Part shown: positions 32,084 to 34,058 of the stretch, piece after piece
Position numbering within the stretch: the first letter of the stretch is position 1
How the letters are laid out: the number at the start of each line of letters is the position of its first letter
Source of the DNA: an uncultured Eggerthellaceae bacterium
Lineage (GTDB): Bacteria > Actinomycetota > Coriobacteriia > Coriobacteriales > Eggerthellaceae
Assembly (NCBI GenBank): GCA_910588945.1
Contig: CAJUSF010000036.1
Location: 1-34,058 of the forward strand
Length of the DNA stretch: 34,058 nt
Direction of reading: 5' to 3'
Made by a program: the position numbers and the translations under genes
The notes under the pieces: generated by a model
What the model saw: the letters and a program-made list of their open reading frames with translations, nothing else
Told to the model about the DNA's origin: nothing
Databases searched by the model: none

Positions 32084-33457
32084 CTAAGCCATATCTTCAA
32101 GAACAGCAAACCACATATAGGTTGGGATCCTCAACTCGCCGGACACTTCCGAATACGCCTTCGGGTGCACAACGAATGCCTGTCCGATTCGTTTTCCAAA
32201 GTGCTTCTTGAAGCTCTCAAGAGAAGTCTTGCTGTAATTCTTTGCGGACTTAACCTCAACAGGATCGATTTTAGGATTTGTCCTCGTTCCGGATGACAAC
32301 AAGAAATCGATCTCTATATCGTTTCGATGCTTCTTCTCGGAGTAGTGCGTGTAGAAAAAGAGCTTCTTTCCGTCTGCAACGATCGTTTGCGCGATCAGAT
32401 TCTCATGAAGCATTCCCTCATTCAGCGATAGCTTGCCGGCAAGTATCTTGCGATATAGCTCCATAGAGGTAAGCTCGTTCTCAGAAAACGCCAGACTTAC
32501 AAGAAGGCCCGTGTCTGCCATATAACATTTGACCGCCGAATCGTCTTGCGTCAGCGCTAGACCTACATTCGGATCGGTGCATCTATAGCATAGATTGCAG
32601 ATCATGGAATCGCCGAGCCAAAACAGAGGATCATCATAGCGCTCAAACTGCCCACTTTCGTCTATCTTTTTCAGAACCACTTTCTTCTCATGGGTGGATA
32701 AATAGCCCGGAAGATATTCGAACAACGACCCAACCTTCGATCGATACCGTGAAGAGATCTTTTGAATGTCGTTGCGATAGAGCTCAAGTATCTGGCGCTT
32801 AGCCTGGTCTGCTGTGAAAAAATCCTTTCCGTTCTCAAGATAAGCGACAACGCTTTGCGGCATCCCTCCTACGAGCATATATTCACGAATAAGATGGGAC
32901 GCACGCTTATGGAAGCTATCCCTCAATGGTTCTTTATTTCTATAGCATTCCCGAATGTATTCCAGCAGAGGCTCTTCATTCGCCGCGATGAGAAACTCCT
33001 GAAAAGTGAGAGGATGCATCTTAATCGTTTCCTCTTCGGAAGGAATGAGGATATCCTTAACGTTTTCACGGATCGAGATGAGCGAACCGGTTTCGATGTA
33101 ATCATATCTTCCATCTTGAACAAGATGCTTTATGGCTTGCCTTGCAAGAGGGAACATCTGGATCTCATCAAAGATGATCAGGGAGTCGCGCTCATATAGG
33201 CGGATGCCGTATTCGACAGATATGACTTGGAAGAACGCATCCATGTCGTTCAGATTGTCTTGAAAATTATCCCGGATGGTCTTCGATGCGATAGAGAAAT
33301 CTATGAGCACATAAGACCTGTACTCTTCTTCTCCAAGCTTTTTAGCCATGGTGGATTTTCCGACGCGTCGCGCCCCTTCGATCAGAAGCGCGCTCTTTCC
33401 CAAAGAGCTGCTCTTCCATTCCAGAAGTTTCTTGTATATGTCTCTTCTCAGCTCCAA
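32084..33457 (-). CDS. AAA ATPase with DUF4143 domain
   Basis: A 457-residue ATPase. The N-terminus ELRRDIYKKLLEWK leads into Walker A GARRVGKST, then YVLIDFSI, Walker B SLIIFDEIQMFP, and ETGSLIS. A central helical part follows (MLVGGMPQSVVAYLENGKDF). The C-terminal DUF4143 nuclease-like region has DTGLLVSLAF, ENLIAQTIV, DIEIDFLLSS and PVEVKSAKNYSKTSL; the D-x-D and EVKS pattern resembles PD-(D/E)xK sites. Function of the family is unknown. The longest frame starts at 33496 inside a repeat unit; a TTG at 33457 with AGGTGG five bases upstream gives the usual N-terminus and was chosen. Both sides are bracketed by the same repeat arrays. Confidence 0.88.
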   Translation of the reverse strand: MELRRDIYKKLLEWKSSSLGKSALLIEGARRVGKSTMAKKLGEEEYRSYVLIDFSIASKTIRDNFQDNLNDMDAFFQVISVEYGIRLYERDSLIIFDEIQMFPLARQAIKHLVQDGRYDYIETGSLISIRENVKDILIPSEEETIKMHPLTFQEFLIAANEEPLLEYIRECYRNKEPLRDSFHKRASHLIREYMLVGGMPQSVVAYLENGKDFFTADQAKRQILELYRNDIQKISSRYRSKVGSLFEYLPGYLSTHEKKVVLKKIDESGQFERYDDPLFWLGDSMICNLCYRCTDPNVGLALTQDDSAVKCYMADTGLLVSLAFSENELTSMELYRKILAGKLSLNEGMLHENLIAQTIVADGKKLFFYTHYSEKKHRNDIEIDFLLSSGTRTNPKIDPVEVKSAKNYSKTSLESFKKHFGKRIGQAFVVHPKAYSEVSGELRIPTYMWFAVLEDMA

Positions 33458-33475
33458 GATAACCACCTGAGCATT

Positions 33476-33568
33476 AGGATTGTAGACAGTGCGCAATGTA
33501 CATAATAGTAAAAAGTGTGTCAGTGCGCAAAGTATTTGACCCTAAAAAGTGCGCCAATGCGCAAAGTA
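33476..33568. repeat. Direct-repeat array, upstream side of the ATPase gene (2 full + 1 degenerate unit)
   Basis: Full units at 33510-33534 and 33544-33568, and a degenerate one at 33476-33500 that matches in 13 of its last 14 bases, all on the same 34-bp period with 9-bp spacers (CATAATAGT and TTTGACCCT). The orientation equals that of the downstream array. Confidence 0.88.
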
Positions 33569-33624
33569 GATGATTGCGAAGGATGTGTCGATCTCTCATG
33601 AAGCGCCTTGCGAGCCACCTGAAC

Positions 33625-33934
33625 GCGCGCATCAGAAGCGGATGCGCGCCTACGATGTTCTCATTTCTTGGTGCCAATAATGGCAATATCGCAGGTCGAG
33701 CGTAGGTGCGCATGCGTCCTTCATGCGCACGTTTTTTCATGAAAGCGCAATGCAACCTGCCTAACCGCGCGCATCAAAAGCGGATGCGCGCCTACGATGT
33801 TCTCATTTCTTGGTGCCAATAATGGCAATATCGCAGGTCGAGCGTAGGTGCGCATGCGTCCTTCATGCGCACGTTTTCCATCATAAGGAATCATGTGATC
33901 CACCTGAACGCGCGTATCAAAAGCGGATGCGCGC
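33625..33934. repeat. Hairpin repeat cluster C, 142-bp tandem duplication
   Basis: H2 at 33625-33649, H1 at 33706-33730, H2 at 33767-33791, H1 at 33848-33872, and a third H2 at 33910-33934. The H2-core-H1 unit repeats with a 142-bp period, and the core plus H1 is identical in the two copies. The core contains TGCCA-N4-TGGCA. No gene is supported in 33569-34027. Confidence 0.9.
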
Positions 33935-33971
33935 CTACGTCAACCCGATGCATTACCGGTTAAGCAAAAAA

Positions 33972-34001
33972 AGGAGGGCAAGATCAATATCTCGCCCTCC
34001 T
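33972..34001 (-). terminator. Intrinsic terminator of a minus-strand gene beyond the right edge
   Basis: AGGAGGGC (33972-33979) pairs with GCCCTCCT (33994-34001) and, with one G-U pair on the minus strand, extends to 13 bp. It is followed on the minus strand by seven T (33972-33966). Confidence 0.85.
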
Positions 34002-34027
34002 GCATTAAGTGGAAAAGCTGCGCACGC

Positions 34028-34058
34028 CTACTGACGGCAAGCGTAAACTACACCAGCC
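34028..34058 (-). CDS. Possible C-terminus of a gene entering from the right edge
   Basis: A minus-strand frame ending in AGVVYACRQ and a TAG at 34028-34030 stops 26 bases before a strong terminator. A second frame is open to a TAA at 34005, so the choice is uncertain. No family can be named from so few residues. Confidence 0.3.
   Translation of the reverse strand, partial: AGVVYACRQ

Noticed and set aside
31942..33568. CRISPR-like array
   Set aside because: Spacers are only 9 bp and nearly identical (mostly TTTGACCC-type), the units flank a gene on both sides, and no cas gene is present.

Overview
The window looks like a chromosomal segment from an anaerobic actinobacterium of the Coriobacteriia, probably an Eggerthellaceae relative with a GC content nearer 50% than most. 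This assignment is an inference. It rests on the mix of a DUF5692 membrane protein, FdhE, a TelA/XpaC pair, a Bce-type ABC module with its own two-component system, a DUF5067 surface protein, and a fused arsenic methyltransferase/radical SAM protein. No rRNA, tRNA or CRISPR array was seen.

Layout. 1-93 is the tail of an IS30-type transposase. 157-3694 (minus) holds an isochorismatase-like hydrolase, thiE, thiN and a membrane glycosyltransferase. 3881-7386 holds a PQ-loop protein, a divergent LysR regulator whose mRNA is probably leaderless, a zinc-dependent phospholipase C-like protein and a zinc-ribbon membrane protein. 7428-10630 (minus) is a two-gene unit: a G3E GTPase followed by an ArsM-ArsS fusion. 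10953-12173 (plus) carries an unusual ferredoxin and fdhE. 12257-15967 is an accessory region: ybaK, a cupin gene cut short at a repeat remnant, two tandem DUF262-only genes and a TetR regulator with a readable promoter/operator. 16070-20166 (minus) holds DUF5692, telA and an xpaC-like gene. 20337-23592 (minus) is a Bce-type ABC exporter operon led by a previously unlisted 32-residue membrane peptide. Its likely two-component system is at 27579-29356. Between the two lie a DUF5067 protein and an HTH/Ser-Thr kinase pair. 29585-29992 encodes a glutaredoxin-like protein and a 56-residue Lys/Cys-rich protein. 30110-31788 is a sodium:amino-acid symporter under a single-aptamer glycine riboswitch. 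32084-33457 is a DUF4143 AAA ATPase bracketed by two arrays of a 34-bp-period direct repeat.

Repeats are the most striking structural feature. One family is a two-hairpin, BIME-like element at three intergenic sites (23.8-24.1, 27.1-27.5 and 33.6-33.9 kb). Two of these sites carry an extra run of hairpins whose stems change in a compensated way. The third is a 142-bp tandem duplication. A remnant of the same family marks the exact break in the cupin gene beside the DUF262 pair. The second family is the 25-bp repeat with 9-bp spacers on both sides of the ATPase gene.

The best candidates for something undescribed are the repeat-bracketed ATPase cassette, the DUF262-only gene pair, the structured repeat family, and the ArsM-ArsS fusion with its GTPase. 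Start codons were often moved downstream of the longest open frame because a ribosome binding site fits the internal start better; this is stated in each entry.
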